From NCBI GenBank assembly GCA_964017125.1, contig OZ024908.1:79424919-79488918 (forward strand): 64,000 nucleotides of DNA. Direction: 5' to 3'. This DNA is from Flabesymbios commensalis (Eukaryota; Annelida; Polychaeta; Terebellida; Flabelligeridae). The notes beneath the pieces are model-generated. The model was not told the DNA's origin. It did not search any database and saw only the letters and a program-made list of their open reading frames with translations. Shown here piece after piece: positions 33,590 to 46,107 of this stretch; positions within the stretch are counted from its first letter, which is position 1; each line of letters starts with the position of its first letter. Both the position numbers and the translations under genes were made by a program.

Positions 33590-36500
33590 TGTGTTTATCA
33601 ACATGATAAACAACCTGGCATAGTAACAATTACATAAGTAAGTTTAATCTATAAAATGGTAGTTATATAATAAGAGAAATGCTCTGCAAATGGGACTGTC
33701 CAGAAACTATTTTGCTGGATATTTGGACAGATGGCTGGCCGGAGATAACATAACCCTCCCCCCCCCCTACTGTACCCACAAATTAGCTGGACAAGGATAC
33801 AAATAATTTCAAATAATTAATTGTCAATTTAATTCGAAAAAATATGATAGTAGGTCTAGGCTACCAAGCAGACCATAATGTACTGGAAAGTGTCCCAGAT
33901 TCTGTTATACAGTTGTTATATTTCATTTAATAAATTATTATATTTTGCTATGAAATACAATAATTTAATTTGTAGTCTATGTCCAGGCGATAACATAGCT
34001 ACTGTGAAGTTGATTTGATTCATAACAAGAAGTTATTACTCATGTCACTTAGAACAAATTTCAGGGAAAACATTATTAAAAACTTATTGTAGACTATTCT
34101 ACAAGTAAATTGTCATTTAGTCTGTCGCGGGTCAGCAGGTTTAGACTTTAATCATAAATAGCATTTTATATATGTGGGCCAGACCCACCAGATACAAGTG
34201 ATGCTTGGGGTCTAAACATGCTAAAGCTGTGCAATAATAGTCTCCCATAAATTATAAGACTTCTGTCTATAAAAAATAAGTCATGAAAATTGATTGGAAT
34301 TTCATAAGGGGGCCACCAATCCATCTCCAGGGAGGGGGGGGGCTGGAATATTTTTGAAAAAAATATTTTGAGACTAAATTTTCATGAAATAAATAATTGT
34401 CTGAAAAACATGTTGTAAATAAATATTTAACATGTTTAATTACATCATTAAATGACGCTTCAATTTTTGAAGCCTCACTTCGCTATTCTCCTTAATTTTT
34501 TATTTTTTTGTAAACAATGCAAAAAATTAAAATAGATTATGACCACTGCCCTATGAAGAAGTTCTGGAGGCCATCATATCAGATCATTTAGAAAGAACAA
34601 TGTGGGAATCCATGTGAGTCTCTAAGAATTGAGACACCTGGGGATGGCCGCATTAGTCTAGTTTGCTCAGGGTAAAACCTGCGTGAAGTTTTTTTTGTCG
34701 GCCCTAGGCCGCCCTACGCTCCCTCATGGGGCGCACCGAATGTGAAAAAAAATTGAAGTTTCTTAGACATTATAAGGATGAAAATTCATCAAAAAATGTC
34801 TTCCATGACCCCCTTGGACTAAAAAAAAACAAAAAAGGCTAAGAGGGGCCGGAGGTTTTTATGCCTAAATTTCTAATTGCTATGTGCATATGTGGTATAT
34901 TTGCTACTGTTACTGTATTGTGGACACTCGTTTGGTGCCCTGATGCATCTAAAAACTAAAACTCTCAATAACGTTCATCCCAGTAGTTTTCTTCGGCTGC
35001 TTTAAAAAGCTCAACTGTCTGGGTGATATTTTAAATCTTCAGCAATTCGCAACATTGAGGTAACAACTTTTGCATGTTTTATTAATTTTTGCTCTAGCAC
35101 AAGATTTTTCTTGCTCAGTGAAAACATTGGAATGTGGTCAAATATTTCTTTTAGCATGTTAGCAGTTACGAAAAAACGGTCAGCATAATTGTATAGGGGA
35201 ACTTTAATTTTTTTGTTATTTACCTACTTTAAGCAATATTCAATTTGAACTATGAATTATATGTTCTTCCAAACCCCCACCACGAGTCACTTCGTTATTT
35301 ATTAGCAAATACTGTGAAATGTCCAATAAAGTAAAAAAAATTGGTCTAGATTAAATTAACAGAAAAATCTGGGGTCGTTGGGGGAACCCAAGGCCTGCCA
35401 CTTTTCTTTAAATCCACGATCCGCCACTGTTTTTTCGCCCCCCCCCCCCCTGTCATACTCAAACATTCCTGCCGATTTTGGCAGCATCTCGCCGGAAACC
35501 CCATCGATGTGTCATTGACATTGTCTCATTGTCAGTAACGGTAAACACCGGTAAACGGTTAGGCTACCGAACTACCGGTCAGACCGCCAGTAAGTAACTC
35601 GGTCACTCACTGTTTACCCGGTAGTGTTTATTCATTACTGTCCTGAGACTTTTGAATCTGTGATTTGTCACGTCGTGTGTCCGAGTGAAATTTCTCATAA
35701 CTTCATAAGAATATGTTAGGACCTGCTATAATGGTTCTAATAATACGGGCCTCTTGTGAGACGAATGAGCGCGCTATTGTCGTGTTGCTCCGTGTTGAAG
35801 TTCAGAATCAGAGTTTGGTCAGATAAGAGCGAGCGATAATATGTGAACCTGCAGGACGGATGCCTGTGGGATGGGCTAGTCTACATTACATCCATACAAA
35901 AGACACAATTTCTGTCTATTTCATCAACAAAACATTAAAAACATATTATATCAACAATGTGCATCACTTAACATAAGTTAAAAACGAATAACTTTACCTT
36001 TTGAGAAGTCTTGTTTACTTAAGTGGGGGATTCCCGGGAATTCCGCCTCTGCGTCATCAGTTATTGTGATCTCAAAAGGTCCGTCTAAATTCCGGAAAAT
36101 TGCGAGATTGCTTTTTTTGAATATGTAAAAAGATATTAAATGTAATTTCAAGGTAGCAAATCATTATAAAAAAAAATATGCTACTGATGTAATTTTAGAA
36201 TATAGCATAACAAAACTTTCTGCCATTCCAGTTTTTGAATACAAATTGACTTCACTGTACCTTTAAGTAGTAATAAAGAGTAGTCTGCTGTATACCTGCT
36301 GTATACATCGGACATTCTGTACCCAGAGAGCACCGCACTAATTACCAAGATAAGAGGCAATGGGAGTACAAATAAGAACAGAAACATACATGGTGATCTA
36401 TTGCTTTAAAATGTACTTTTTGCACCACACCTCTATCCCTTAAGGTTGAAACTGCTTCCGTTGTAATTACATGAATATATATATAGTTTAATATAACTGT

Positions 36501-36785
36501 GAATTTATGGTGTAACGTATCGGGGGCAGGCAGCCAAGACAAACAAGATGAAGCTGTGATGATAGTTTATTGATCAAGTTGACGGACGTAAAGCAGAGCT
36601 AAACTCGACTGAGCTGAGTTAGGCTGAACTGAGCACAATTCTAGTCCTAGCTGGTGAATCTGGAAGCACAATGTGTATATTTATAAATTCAACATTCTCA
36701 ATAGCAAATTCAATTACTATGGTGATTATTAAATCTCACATTAATTCAATAAATACACAAGTATCTCTGAACTGACAATGATTGC
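33590..36785. other. non-coding stretch
   Basis: No gene supported. A GC-richer patch with ACCGGTAAAC/GTTTACCCGG repeats at 35510-35640 could be regulatory. A C13 run lies at 35438. CTTCACTGTACCTTTAA (36249) is the inverse of TTAAAGGTACAGTGAAG at 21199, so it is repeat-derived. Confidence 0.5.
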
Positions 36786-36788
36786 GAT

Positions 36789-36918
36789 ACAGTGTCAAAT
36801 AACGATGTGCTTCCTTGCGAAAGAGAGTGACGACCAGGCCATATTGGACGGTAAAACGAGCGGCGGACTAGACGTCCCTCTCCAAAAGGCGAATCAGATT
36901 GACATGAACGAGAATGGC
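36789..36918 (+). repeat. second copy of the 129-bp segment; open short frame
   Basis: Matches 20444-20572. Here a plus frame from 36789 continues through the segment (MCFLAKESDDQAILDGKTSG onward) to TAA at 36946, ending ...TQTIEV. The other copy has a one-base shift. Coding-like, but without a defined exon or homologue; the final codons fall in a 12-bp-arm hairpin (36935-36961). Confidence 0.45.
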
Positions 36919-36959
36919 TCTCCAAGCACCCAGACCATAGAAGTGTAACACTTCTATGG

Positions 36960-37216
36960 TATAATGTAATCAGAAAACGATTGCATCCATCAAAATCAAT
37001 CTCATAAAAAGTAAGCATAAGCCCGATTCTTTTTAACACCAATTTAAATCTGTGAAAAAAAAATCAATACAATTAAAAAAAATATGGGGTTACGCTACGT
37101 TGGCCCGACGTTGCGTGGCGGATAAAGATGAGCAATGTTGGACCACCATCTTCGACGACGGCCCAGCACTGATCCAACATGTCTTCGAAGGTGGTGGTCC
37201 AACATTGCACCAGTAT
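36960..37216. mobile_element. repeat copy with unfilled site; fold-back core at 37132-37208
   Basis: Matches the reverse complement of 44560-45060 without the fold-back inserted there (shared: AATCAATACAATT, TACGTTGGCCCGACG and GATTGCATCCATCA). The core has inverted arms GCAATGTTGGACCACCATCT and AGGTGGTGGTCCAACATTGC. Confidence 0.65.
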
Positions 37217-37405
37217 AGCACGAAGTTAGGGATTTGCAGGGACCTGCGTCTCTCCAAACTATCTCATGTCTGGTGGCTCACGTGGATGCTAGTGGGCAAT
37301 ATAATAATATATTTGAGCGATGCATCATTTTCCGGAATCATACTATTTATGCCTGGCTATATTAAACCGCACCTGCGGCTCAAAAAGTAGTTACATTTCT
37401 GCTCA

Positions 37406-37535
37406 TTAAAGCGACACAATCGGGCTGAAATCATCAAAAAATCTGTATTTGTATTTCTGTTACTTAATAAGATGTGTACATATCCACTGACCAGAATTGT
37501 GGATTTTTTTTAAATTGTGTGTTGCCCGTTTACCA
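37406..37535. mobile_element. half copy of TTAAAGCGACACAATC hairpin MITE
   Basis: TTAAAGCGACACAATCGGGC with AAATCATCAAAAAATC; the right arm is missing. Confidence 0.65.
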
Positions 37536-37567
37536 TGTTTGCTGGGATTAAAGCCCTTCTGTCAATA

Positions 37568-38912
37568 CAGTAAAACCTGTCCATACCTGAATGCCTTGGG
37601 GATAAAGTTTTAGTCTGGACAGGTTCCGGTTTAGACAGGGTTTTTGCTTTTGGAGAGGAACAAACAACTATAACTTGTACAATTGACATGAGGGTTATAA
37701 TTCAGGATGTGTCGTCCTGGGACTACAAATGATATGTGGATAAATGAAAATAAATGTATATAATAAAAGATACATTTTTTAAAGATGTTTTATTTTATTA
37801 AAATAATAAGCATATGATAATCATTATTTTTTCAAACATTATTCAAATATAAAAAACATAATACAGCTAGTATACATGGTAAAATAGTAGCGGGTATAAA
37901 TATTGTTTCATTGATAATTTATCAATATATTTACAATTTAAGCACTTAACTTAAAATAACAGTACATTTTTGTAATTGTGTGTCATACAGATATTTCACA
38001 CACAGAGCGCATTTGTCATTTTATAAACATTTATTTTTTAGCGCCTAATCTGAGATAAAATTACATTCGTGTAATCGCCCTTCACACATTTCAAACACGG
38101 AGCATATTAATTTTGTTAACAACGACATCATATGTGCAGCAATTTTTTCAACTGTTTCATGACGACAACACTCGTTTGTTTGGTAACTTTTATATATTTT
38201 CTGGAATCTATGAAGCTGGAATAAATGATCCGATTAATGCTTTGACTAGGAGTCAAAGATAATTTAGGAATAATCCCGCGATGTAAGAATAAGTGGAATA
38301 TTTCTATATTTTACCTACCGTTATTATTTATTTATTGGGTCATTAAAAGTATCGCAAACAGAATAAATTTATCCAAAAATACAGTCTAATTTTCGTGAGA
38401 ATTATTTATGCTCAATGCACTGATATGTTTATGAATTGATACGAACTTTTAATATTTTACTAGTCAAAGATTTTGTTACAATATTTTGCTAACCAATTAT
38501 TTTATTAATCCATCATGTTGTTAAAATATCTTGCCAATCTCAAAGTAAAGGCGCTAACAGGTTCTCTGATACGAAAAGGGTGTTACCAACACTATCTTCA
38601 CACCTTCTCCATTGCATAACCAGATAACAAGCAGTATGTTACGTCACCTTGCCGCCATCTGTTTAACCCTTAGTGCACCGCATGCGATTTTAAAAAATAT
38701 TTTAAAAATCGATTCCGGTTTAGTCCGGTAAAATACAATACAATTTATGCATTTGGGGGAAATAATGAGTCCGGTATTCGGTGTGGACAGGTTCCGGTTT
38801 GGAGAGGGTTAATTAGTATTGTTTTGAGTTTAATTAATTCGCGACGACATAATTATTACGGTATAGACGGGATTTCGGTTTGCACAGGGTCTGGTGTGTA
38901 CAGGTTGCACTG
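37568..38912. mobile_element. pogo/Tigger-like non-autonomous element, 1.35 kb
   Basis: CAGTAAAACCTGTCCATACC at the left and GTGTGTACAGGTTGCACTG at the right, with TA outside both ends. GGACAGGTTCCGGTTT is repeated near both ends (37616 and 38787). The interior is AT-rich with no long frame and carries a TTAACCCTTAG MITE scrap at 38663. Likely a deletion or decayed derivative. Confidence 0.7.
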
Positions 38913-38937
38913 TAGATGCATGTACTCTGCCAGTACT

Positions 38938-39134
38938 CTGATTCCATGAGCCACACTATGCCGTGCGGTCGAGCTTCATGTAGGCTCTGGTAGACCCCAG
39001 TGGCAAATGTTTGTGACAAGTTGCTATTTTTAGATGGAAATAGGGTAATCCCCGAATTCAGACATTTTTGAAAGGTCACTTCCCTGGATGTAGTGTTGTT
39101 TACAGTATTGCATTTGCCCTCCGATGCACTTGAC
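38938..39134. repeat. 195-bp interspersed repeat, copy 1
   Basis: GAGCTTCATGTAGGCTCTGG, CCCGAATTCAGACATTTTTG and GGATGTAGTGTTGTT recur in the same order at 41778-41972. Confidence 0.75.
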
Positions 39135-39494
39135 CCAGAAAATTATTCGCCAGCCTTATTAACACAGCCATGGAAGTCACGTGACTAAGGTCCTTGGCCT
39201 CTTCCCGGCCATAAATGAAATTGGCCGGGATTGCCAGGCAAGGGGGTCAGCTGTTTCGAGGTCCCTGCAATTATACAATGAGTTAGCTTTCGAACCCAAC
39301 GCCCAGCTAAGAGCATTGCTGGAATTAATAATTCATGGATGTCGCTCAAGTATATAGACTTGCTATGATTTTGGAACTTGTTCTTAATGCGGCATTTGGT
39401 ATGAAATGAATATAGTATTATTATGGTATACCCACGGGTACTTTTGCATTCTGGTGGATCCACGTCCCACGTATTTTAACAGTTGACTATACAT

Positions 39495-39723
39495 TTAAGC
39501 GAGGAATAAGGACGAAATTTAATTTCAGACATGCATGACAGAAATACAGGAATGACTGCTAAACTGGGCTTTCGGCACACTTTCTACATTGCCAAAACAA
39601 CCCAAAATGTAAAAGACTTACGAAATTCTAGTCTATGGACATGTCGGCATCCTATGTACATATTAAGAAGCAAAAATAAAAATACTGATTTTTTGATGAT
39701 TTTAGCCTGATTGTGTCGCTTTA
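39495..39723. mobile_element. right half of hairpin MITE
   Basis: Ends TTTTAGCCTGATTGTGTCGC then TTTAA, matching the sister family of 4658-5030. Confidence 0.65.
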
Positions 39724-40485
39724 ACCGGCAATAAGACAGTAGTCGTATTACGGACCACAATTGTATTTGCGAGTAGTACACGTTAAATGGATGATCAAAA
39801 CGTCACCTGTCAAACATGACGTGGAAAGTAAGGCTACTTCTCCAGTATACACAAACGTTGACCCAGCGCTGGTCCAAGGTTGAGCACATATTGAGATGGC
39901 CACCGACCACCCCCGTCGGTGTGCCCTGGCCATTTCACCACCTTAAACTGCTACGCATGTGCTTGCCTGAGCAGTTATAACTTAAAACAACATAGAACTA
40001 ATTTATAAATGATAAATAGAGTTATTGTTGAGGTAAGAGAAAATAATACACAAATATATTAAACAGTAGCGTCATAAAATACAACTAAGTATTAAAATAA
40101 ATTTCATGAATTTTTGTAATCCAAAGTGATCACATTCCTCACGTTTTTAACTTGCGACATCAAGTAGGACTAAAAATAATAAACTGAGCTGGAACAGGAG
40201 TTCCCAAACTCAGGCCCGGCTTCAGGCTGTTTGAGTGGTATGGACAAAAAATCGGCTTAATATTTTGTAAACATAGCTGTATTGGTCTTCCTCATGGGTC
40301 AGAATCCTAAATGTCCAGGATATAATTAAGGAAAAAACCAAGGGGACAAGTTAAAATGTCAATATATATCTTCAACGTTTATTCCTATCATCGCCGGTGC
40401 TGGCCAACATCCATTCAATACTTGCCAATAAATCTGCTGCCACGTGTCTCTAGGTGTAGGCCTGCCTCTTACACACGATTTGGGC

Positions 40486-40735
40486 CACCCACCCAATTCC
40501 GGTTCAATGTTGGGCCAGCGTCGCAGCCCATTGCAGGTTCAATGCCGACAAATCGTCTACGACACTGGCCCAACACTACTCCAACACTGGTTTTGCTGTA
40601 TGCTTAGCAGAAGCACTGCCGCATTGCTATGCGGGTGATGCTTTCATCCCCCATCGCCAGAGAACACGATACATTGGCCCGATGCTGCTGTAATGATGGG
40701 CCACTATCTGTAACGATGGGCCAACATTATTTAAA
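40486..40735. mobile_element. fold-back fragments of the CCCAGCAAACAC group
   Basis: CAATGTTGGGCCAGCGTCGC, CTACGACACTGGCCCAACAC and GTAACGATGGGCCAACATT are family core blocks in broken order. Confidence 0.5.
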
Positions 40736-41777
40736 TTTGATCCCTTTAAGCTCTAATCACCAATATAGTCGTGAATATATTTTTTCTTCGGATGAGACTT
40801 TTTAATTTGTCAATTTTGAAAACTTACTTCATATGAAGCTATATAGCCTACTGATACTGAATAAAATACAAAAAACATAGAAAAAAAACAATTTTAATCA
40901 CTGAAAACGACTAAACTAGTTTTATTTCCAAGACGTATATTGTCATGTAAACAAGATGCCCCCAAGCTCGGACGGCATGATAAAAGTAATCACCTGGTTA
41001 GATCAATAGCTGCCGCCCTTAATTGGTCTGGGAACGCGATGATCGGGGGGCGAGGGGGGTTCTCCTACAGCACCGATCGTCTGCCCAGCGCTGGGCCGAC
41101 GGCATCAACTTGTGGCCCAATGCAGTGCTAGCATTCCACTATATTTTATGAAAACTCACTGTAATGTTTGGGTTTTGTCCGGATTCTTATAAATATTGTT
41201 AAGAAAGGTCTGTCAAAATGTAATATTTTTGAAAAAAATGAAGTAATGCTCTGTGGGATACACTACTTCATTACAAAATTAAAAACGAAAATCATGCTGA
41301 GTCGCTTTAACATTTTTTAAATACGCAACTATTTGACCTAGCGACATCAAACGTTATATTTGACATGTTTCTCAGAAATGTCGACCGTTTCTGCAAAATA
41401 GGACACAAATATTATTGCAATAAACTTAATAGGCTCCTGGCCTCCGGCCGGGCCTGACAAAAATCATACTTAATATTGTTGATTTCTACCTTACAAATCG
41501 GGAGAATAGCCTTTGGCCAATGTTTGTATTTTCTCAAAATCCGATTTTAAATAAACATGATTTGATTTGATTTGCTATTACCTTAACAGGAATCACGTAC
41601 ATCACGATTTTTGGAAAAAAGTTATGATGACAAGTTTTTGAGACCCTACCGTATCCCCGGCCTACTGGGTCGGTCTGCAGACCACCTCTGTGTTCAGGCA
41701 ATTGTCGTGACAATGAGTTACGATATCCCCCTCTGGTGGGCCAATGGGGTGTGACGGTCGCCTATATCTGTACTCTG

Positions 41778-41972
41778 GTTCCCTGTGCCACACTACACGG
41801 CGCGGCCGAGCTTCATGTAGGCTCTGGTAGGCCCCAGTTTGTGACTAGTTGCTATTTTTCGATGAAAAAAGGATAATCCCCGAATTCAGACATTTTTGAA
41901 AGGTCACTTCCCCGGATGTAGTGTTGTTAACAGTATTGTATTTCCCCTCTGACGCACTTCCTATGACTTGAC
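41778..41972. repeat. 195-bp interspersed repeat, copy 2
   Basis: Second copy of the 38938-39134 sequence, about 90% identical by eye. Confidence 0.75.
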
Positions 41973-41973
41973 C

Positions 41974-42070
41974 TAAAACATTTGTAAAACATTTATACAA
42001 TGTTGGACCAACGTCGAAGACGTTGAGCTGGCGTTGTATAAATATTATACAAATATTTTGTGTTTACTGG
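41974..42070. mobile_element. fold-back MITE (AAAACATTTGT family)
   Basis: AAAACATTTGTAAAACATTT mirrored by AATATTTTGTGTTTACTGGG around GTCGAAGACGTTG; relative of 7818-7935. Confidence 0.7.
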
Positions 42071-42821
42071 GTACGAGTAATCCTACAATCTACAGGAAGA
42101 TCATGGCTCAATAAAACACTTTTTTATCAATCAGCTCCTTCAATCAGCTCCTTAAATTGTTTAAACAACGTACACCTTTTGTGTCCAGTTTTTTTTCTCT
42201 ATTTCCCATATACATGTAGACTACCACTGACGAATATGAATATGTTGCAGTCCGGACGATATTGAGATGTAAATACAGCCACCTATATGAAGTCAAAGGT
42301 ATCGTCTTCTTCTTCTGAAAATGTACAATCATCCGTTCTTTTTACTAATCTTGACCAGTTTTATGGATGAAATCTAATGATTCGTCGGGAAGGTCTTTAA
42401 ACCCCATCTGCGAATATCAAACACTATTTTTCCGTTTAAAGATATAATCTGTACCTATAGCTCATTTCCTAATTCAGCTATAAAACACACTTGTGCTGGC
42501 CATTCTGGATATGAGGCATATATAATTCTCCTGTAAAAAAATCTTATTATATATAGCCTTCCAATGTGTTTATTCAGCAGTAAAACGTAATACGGCAAAC
42601 ATCAGGCAATGTCTATATATTTCGCACCGAATCTTAACATGAGACTATTACAAAAATGGTGTTTTTAAGATTATTTAATAAAATATAGTTTTCATTCACA
42701 ATACACTATAACTACATATTTTTATGAATAAAAAAATATATAGATTTTTTTCATTTAGTGCCATAACATTAACTGCCTTACACCCCATCCAGCCCCCATG
42801 GCTGGGCATAGTGGTAAAGGA

Positions 42822-43137
42822 AATTAAATGAAATGAATCGGGCTTTAGGCCACCTTTGTGCACATATAGGCTAAACTGGGCCAGGAGAACCTCCTGAGGA
42901 TGGTGAGATGATTGAGATGACACTGTCCTCCAGACACAGGATTCGAAATTCGAGCCCTGGCGGTCTGAGACCGAGCACGCTACCTCTCGGTCACGGAGGC
43001 TCCCCACAATACTGACTTTCACACGTGGATGGGGAAGCAACATTTTTGTTTCTTTCAAACCGCCGAGACCGGGAACCGAACCCCGAACTCTGGCGTGAAA
43101 GGCAGCGGTGCTAACCACTACCCTAGGGCCCCCGCCC
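42822..43137 (-). mobile_element. dimeric tRNA-derived SINE with 12-bp target duplication
   Basis: Minus-strand copy of the 61684-62004 SINE. Target duplication AGTGGTAAAGGA at 42810-42821 and 43138-43149. The 5' half has box B GGTTCGGTTCCC; the 3' half has ACCGAGAGGTAGCGTG and TTCGAATCC. Confidence 0.88.
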
Positions 43138-43316
43138 AGTGGTAAAGGAGGTTGTCTTCAAAGCGATGTCCGGGTTACTGCGTTGTGCCAACGTTACCAC
43201 AACGTTGTTGGCTTGCCAACATTGACTACTAGTCTCTGGACGTCTGGGCATGCCTAGGCATCCCCTAGACATGCCCAGAACCTTATTTTGCAAATGAAGC
43301 AAAACACTCGCAACAA

Positions 43317-43467
43317 CCCACCATGCCCTATCACCCACTCCTCACGTTATTATCTGTGCATCATTCATCTCATCAAAGGGCTGCACTGTTTTTATCGTAT
43401 TACAATGTCACTTAAAAGACCATTAGTACCGAAAAGTGACGTAAAGCAACAATTTACTACTACTACA
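43317..43467 (+). repeat. (ACT)n-tailed interspersed repeat
   Basis: CACCATGCCCTATCACC, ATCGTATTACAATGTCACTT, GAAAAGTGACGTAAAGCAA, then TTACTACTACTAC. Confidence 0.7.
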
Positions 43468-44252
43468 TGACATGAAAATTATTAACTAGACCATTTCTAT
43501 AAAACGAGAATGTGAGACTTCAGCTAAGGATGCACCCTGATAAATGTCTATCACGAGGGCGGGGCGGGGGATTATGATGGCCTTTGACCTCTTACTTTCA
43601 ATTTGGCCGTTAATCAAGGTACGCGTATTGTTATGATTAACATTTCTGTAACTTATTCCACCTGGTTTTGAGTTGTTACATTTTGTAGAAAAACACAGAA
43701 ACCATTTGTGGGTAAATAAATAAATTTATTATTTCATTTGATAACATTGTCAACTATTTATGTGACTAATTCATAACTAGTATTTAATATTCATATAATG
43801 ACAATACTACAATAAAATCGTAGACTAGTAACAATGTGTTGAGTGAAATAATATAAATTATATTTACTACTAGTCTGATATTGTTAAAACAATGCTTCAC
43901 AATAAGTTTGGTAGTGACTGCCACATGACCAAATAGCTTAATTATAAAAATTACAATGATGACAATGTCTAAACGAGGTTCCGTAAGCGACAGAATGTGC
44001 TGATCGCTAACAAAATCACATCTCGGAAACGATACCCATTTTGTGAATTCTCACCCCGAGTGCAGCATGCGGTGACATCAGGGGAGTTGGCTGACCTCTT
44101 AAGAGCGCCATATCGCGGAAGAATATGAAATAAAAACTGAGGTTGGATGGGGAGGATGGTGGGTGTTTTATATTTGCACCTTTGTGATGCTAATACCCAA
44201 GGTGGGCGTGTATATAGCCTAAGTTCTCCTTTGTAGACCGCGCAGCAGAGAG

Positions 44253-44475
44253 GGGGACGTGGCAGATTGGTAGAGTGTCTGACTTCCGCGCTAGTCATGC
44301 ATGCGTTCCGGGTTCGAACCCCACTGATCCTGCGTGGGTCATCCAGAGAAATATCCTTGTTTATACCCTCTCAGTGTGACTAGGCGATCACGTTATTGGC
44401 GGCCTCGTCGAGTTATGGTTGAAACCATTGTATCGACGTTAATTTCGCACAGGCGCGCTCCTTAACATGCAGAAA
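44253..44475 (+). mobile_element. second tRNA-derived SINE family
   Basis: The head has box A GTGGCAGATTGGTAGAG and box B GGGTTCGAACC (44311-44320) about 50 bp apart, as in a tRNA. An unrelated body follows (GGCCTCGTCGAGTTATGGTT). The sequence does not fold as a clean tRNA. Ends not defined. Confidence 0.65.
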
Positions 44476-44661
44476 TAAATCAGCCGGTGATACAATTATG
44501 CGCAGTACAGTAAATTCACAAAATTAATGTGAAGCATTCTCGTCTTTATCCTCCACGCGACGTCGGGCCAACGTAGCAAAACATCATATTTTCTAAATTG
44601 TATTGATTACTTTTTTAAAATAACAAAATCACCAGTGTAAATTGGTATTTAAAAATAATTA

Positions 44662-45006
44662 CCAAGCAAACACAAAAACATTTCAATGATATTTAGAAAA
44701 TGTTAGACTAAATGTTTTTTAAATATTAAAACGTCGGGGCAACAGAATATTATAAAACGTTAATTAAAAATATTATGAAAAAACATCATTAAAAAGAGTT
44801 TCAAAAACATTTTTATAATACTTACAAATTATATTGAAAAAATACATTTTGAAAAATGTTCTAAAAAGGTTTCTAAAATGAATGTTTTGCATAATATTTG
44901 TAGTTAATGTTTTATAATATTATGTTGACTCGACGTTTTAATATTGTAAAATATTTTCATATTACCTTTTAAAAATGTTTGAAAAATGTTTTATTGTTTG
45001 CTGGGT
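44662..45006. mobile_element. 345-bp fold-back inserted in a repeat with known empty site
   Basis: CAAGCAAACACAAAAACATT at the left and TGTTTTATTGTTTGCTGGG at the right. Both arms are AAAACATT/AATGTTTT-rich with AAACGTCGGGGCAAC / TGACTCGACGTTT inside. The flanks match 36960-37100 continuously, marking this as an insertion. Confidence 0.75.
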
Positions 45007-45050
45007 ATGCCTATGGTTACTTTTTATGACATTGATTGTGATGGATGCAA

Positions 45051-45255
45051 TTGTTTTCTGATTACGATTATAATCATGATTACAGCGCCTTTAAATGTTG
45101 ATTAGGATTAAGATTAGGCCTCTGCAGTTTATATTTGTTCTCGATTAGGCCTACGACTACAATAAGGATTACACTATTTAAAAAATCTGATTACGATTAT
45201 AATGTAATCGATTAAAAATCGCAATTGGACGATTATGATTACAATCGACCTCAAC
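45051..45255. repeat. GATTACGATTATAAT low-complexity tract
   Basis: Degenerate GATTA(C/T)(G/A) repeats on both sides of a short unique spacer. Confidence 0.6.
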
Positions 45256-45477
45256 CATGCCTCAAATCTATTATCTAATATGTCCTATTCCTACACAAAA
45301 AACATATTATCCTGACATTAAAGTCTTTACGCCCAGCATTAAAATCATATCGTGAAAATGACATATTCCTATACTATAATGGAATCATAATATTAAAATG
45401 CTATATTTATCCCACCATTATGTTAATATGTATTACCCCGGTACCATTATAATGTCATTGTCATATGTCGACATAGG

Positions 45478-45668
45478 AAATGAAATAAATCGGGCTTTAG
45501 GCCACCTTTGTGCACATATAGGCTAAACTGGGCCAGGAAAACCTCCTGAGGATGGTGAGATGATTGAGATGACACTGTCCTCCAGACACAGGATTCGAAA
45601 TTCGAGCCCTGGCGCGGTCTGAGACCGAGCACGCTACCTCTCGGTCACGGAAGCTCCCCACAATACTA
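45478..45668 (-). mobile_element. monomeric SINE with 13-bp target duplication
   Basis: Only the 3' unit of the dimer (from the GGGAGC...GTGACCGAGAGG tRNA-like head to the AAATGAAAT tail), flanked by ATGTCGACATAGG at 45465-45477 and 45669-45681. It is therefore a complete insertion rather than a truncated dimer. Confidence 0.85.
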
Positions 45669-45771
45669 ATGTCGACATAGGCCTATTTTTGTAAATATTT
45701 GTGTCTCGGGCCACAATCCATAATGTTTTAGGATGATCCGGATTACGATCCGGTTCCAATCTGCAAACCTC

Positions 45772-45813
45772 CGCAGTGATCGTGCACTGCGGAGGTCTGC
45801 AGTCTCTGACTCA
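45772..45813. repeat. hairpin CTGCAAACCTCCGCAGTG
   Basis: 18-bp arms with one mismatch around ATCGTG. It lies in a repeat (GATCCGGATTACGATCCGG ... CTGACTGACTGTCTA) also present, inverted, near 8749-8835. Confidence 0.65.
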
Positions 45814-46107
45814 GTCTCTGACTGACTGTCTATTATTATTGTTGTTGTTGTTGGTGCTGTTTTTTGTGTGAATATATTTTAATATAAATAGATTTATAAT
45901 TTATTTATAAATATATTAAAAAATATTTTATTCGGATAACATACAGCTACAAAGCCACAAGATGTTATGGTGAACAAAACGACCAGCAAGTGTGACTATG
46001 AGCTAGCGCCACCTGGTGAATAGCACGGCCGTCATGCGACTCAATAAAATCAATGCCATTTATCACCATGCGTAGTGTGGCTCTGGGAACCAGAGTACCT
46101 GGCTAGC

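Noticed and set aside
36181-36387. Minus frame starting with a hydrophobic MFLFLFVLPLPLILV stretch
   Set aside because: Looks like a signal peptide but continues into a dispersed repeat end (TTAAAGGTACAGTGAAG) with no downstream exon.
42696-43118. 140-residue frame (MVSTAAFHARVRG...), also at 61703-62056
   Set aside because: Translation of the tRNA-derived SINE; the same peptide recurs wherever the SINE is in suitable orientation.
44253-44335. Candidate tRNA gene
   Set aside because: Boxes A and B are good, but the acceptor and anticodon stems do not pair and a SINE body follows.
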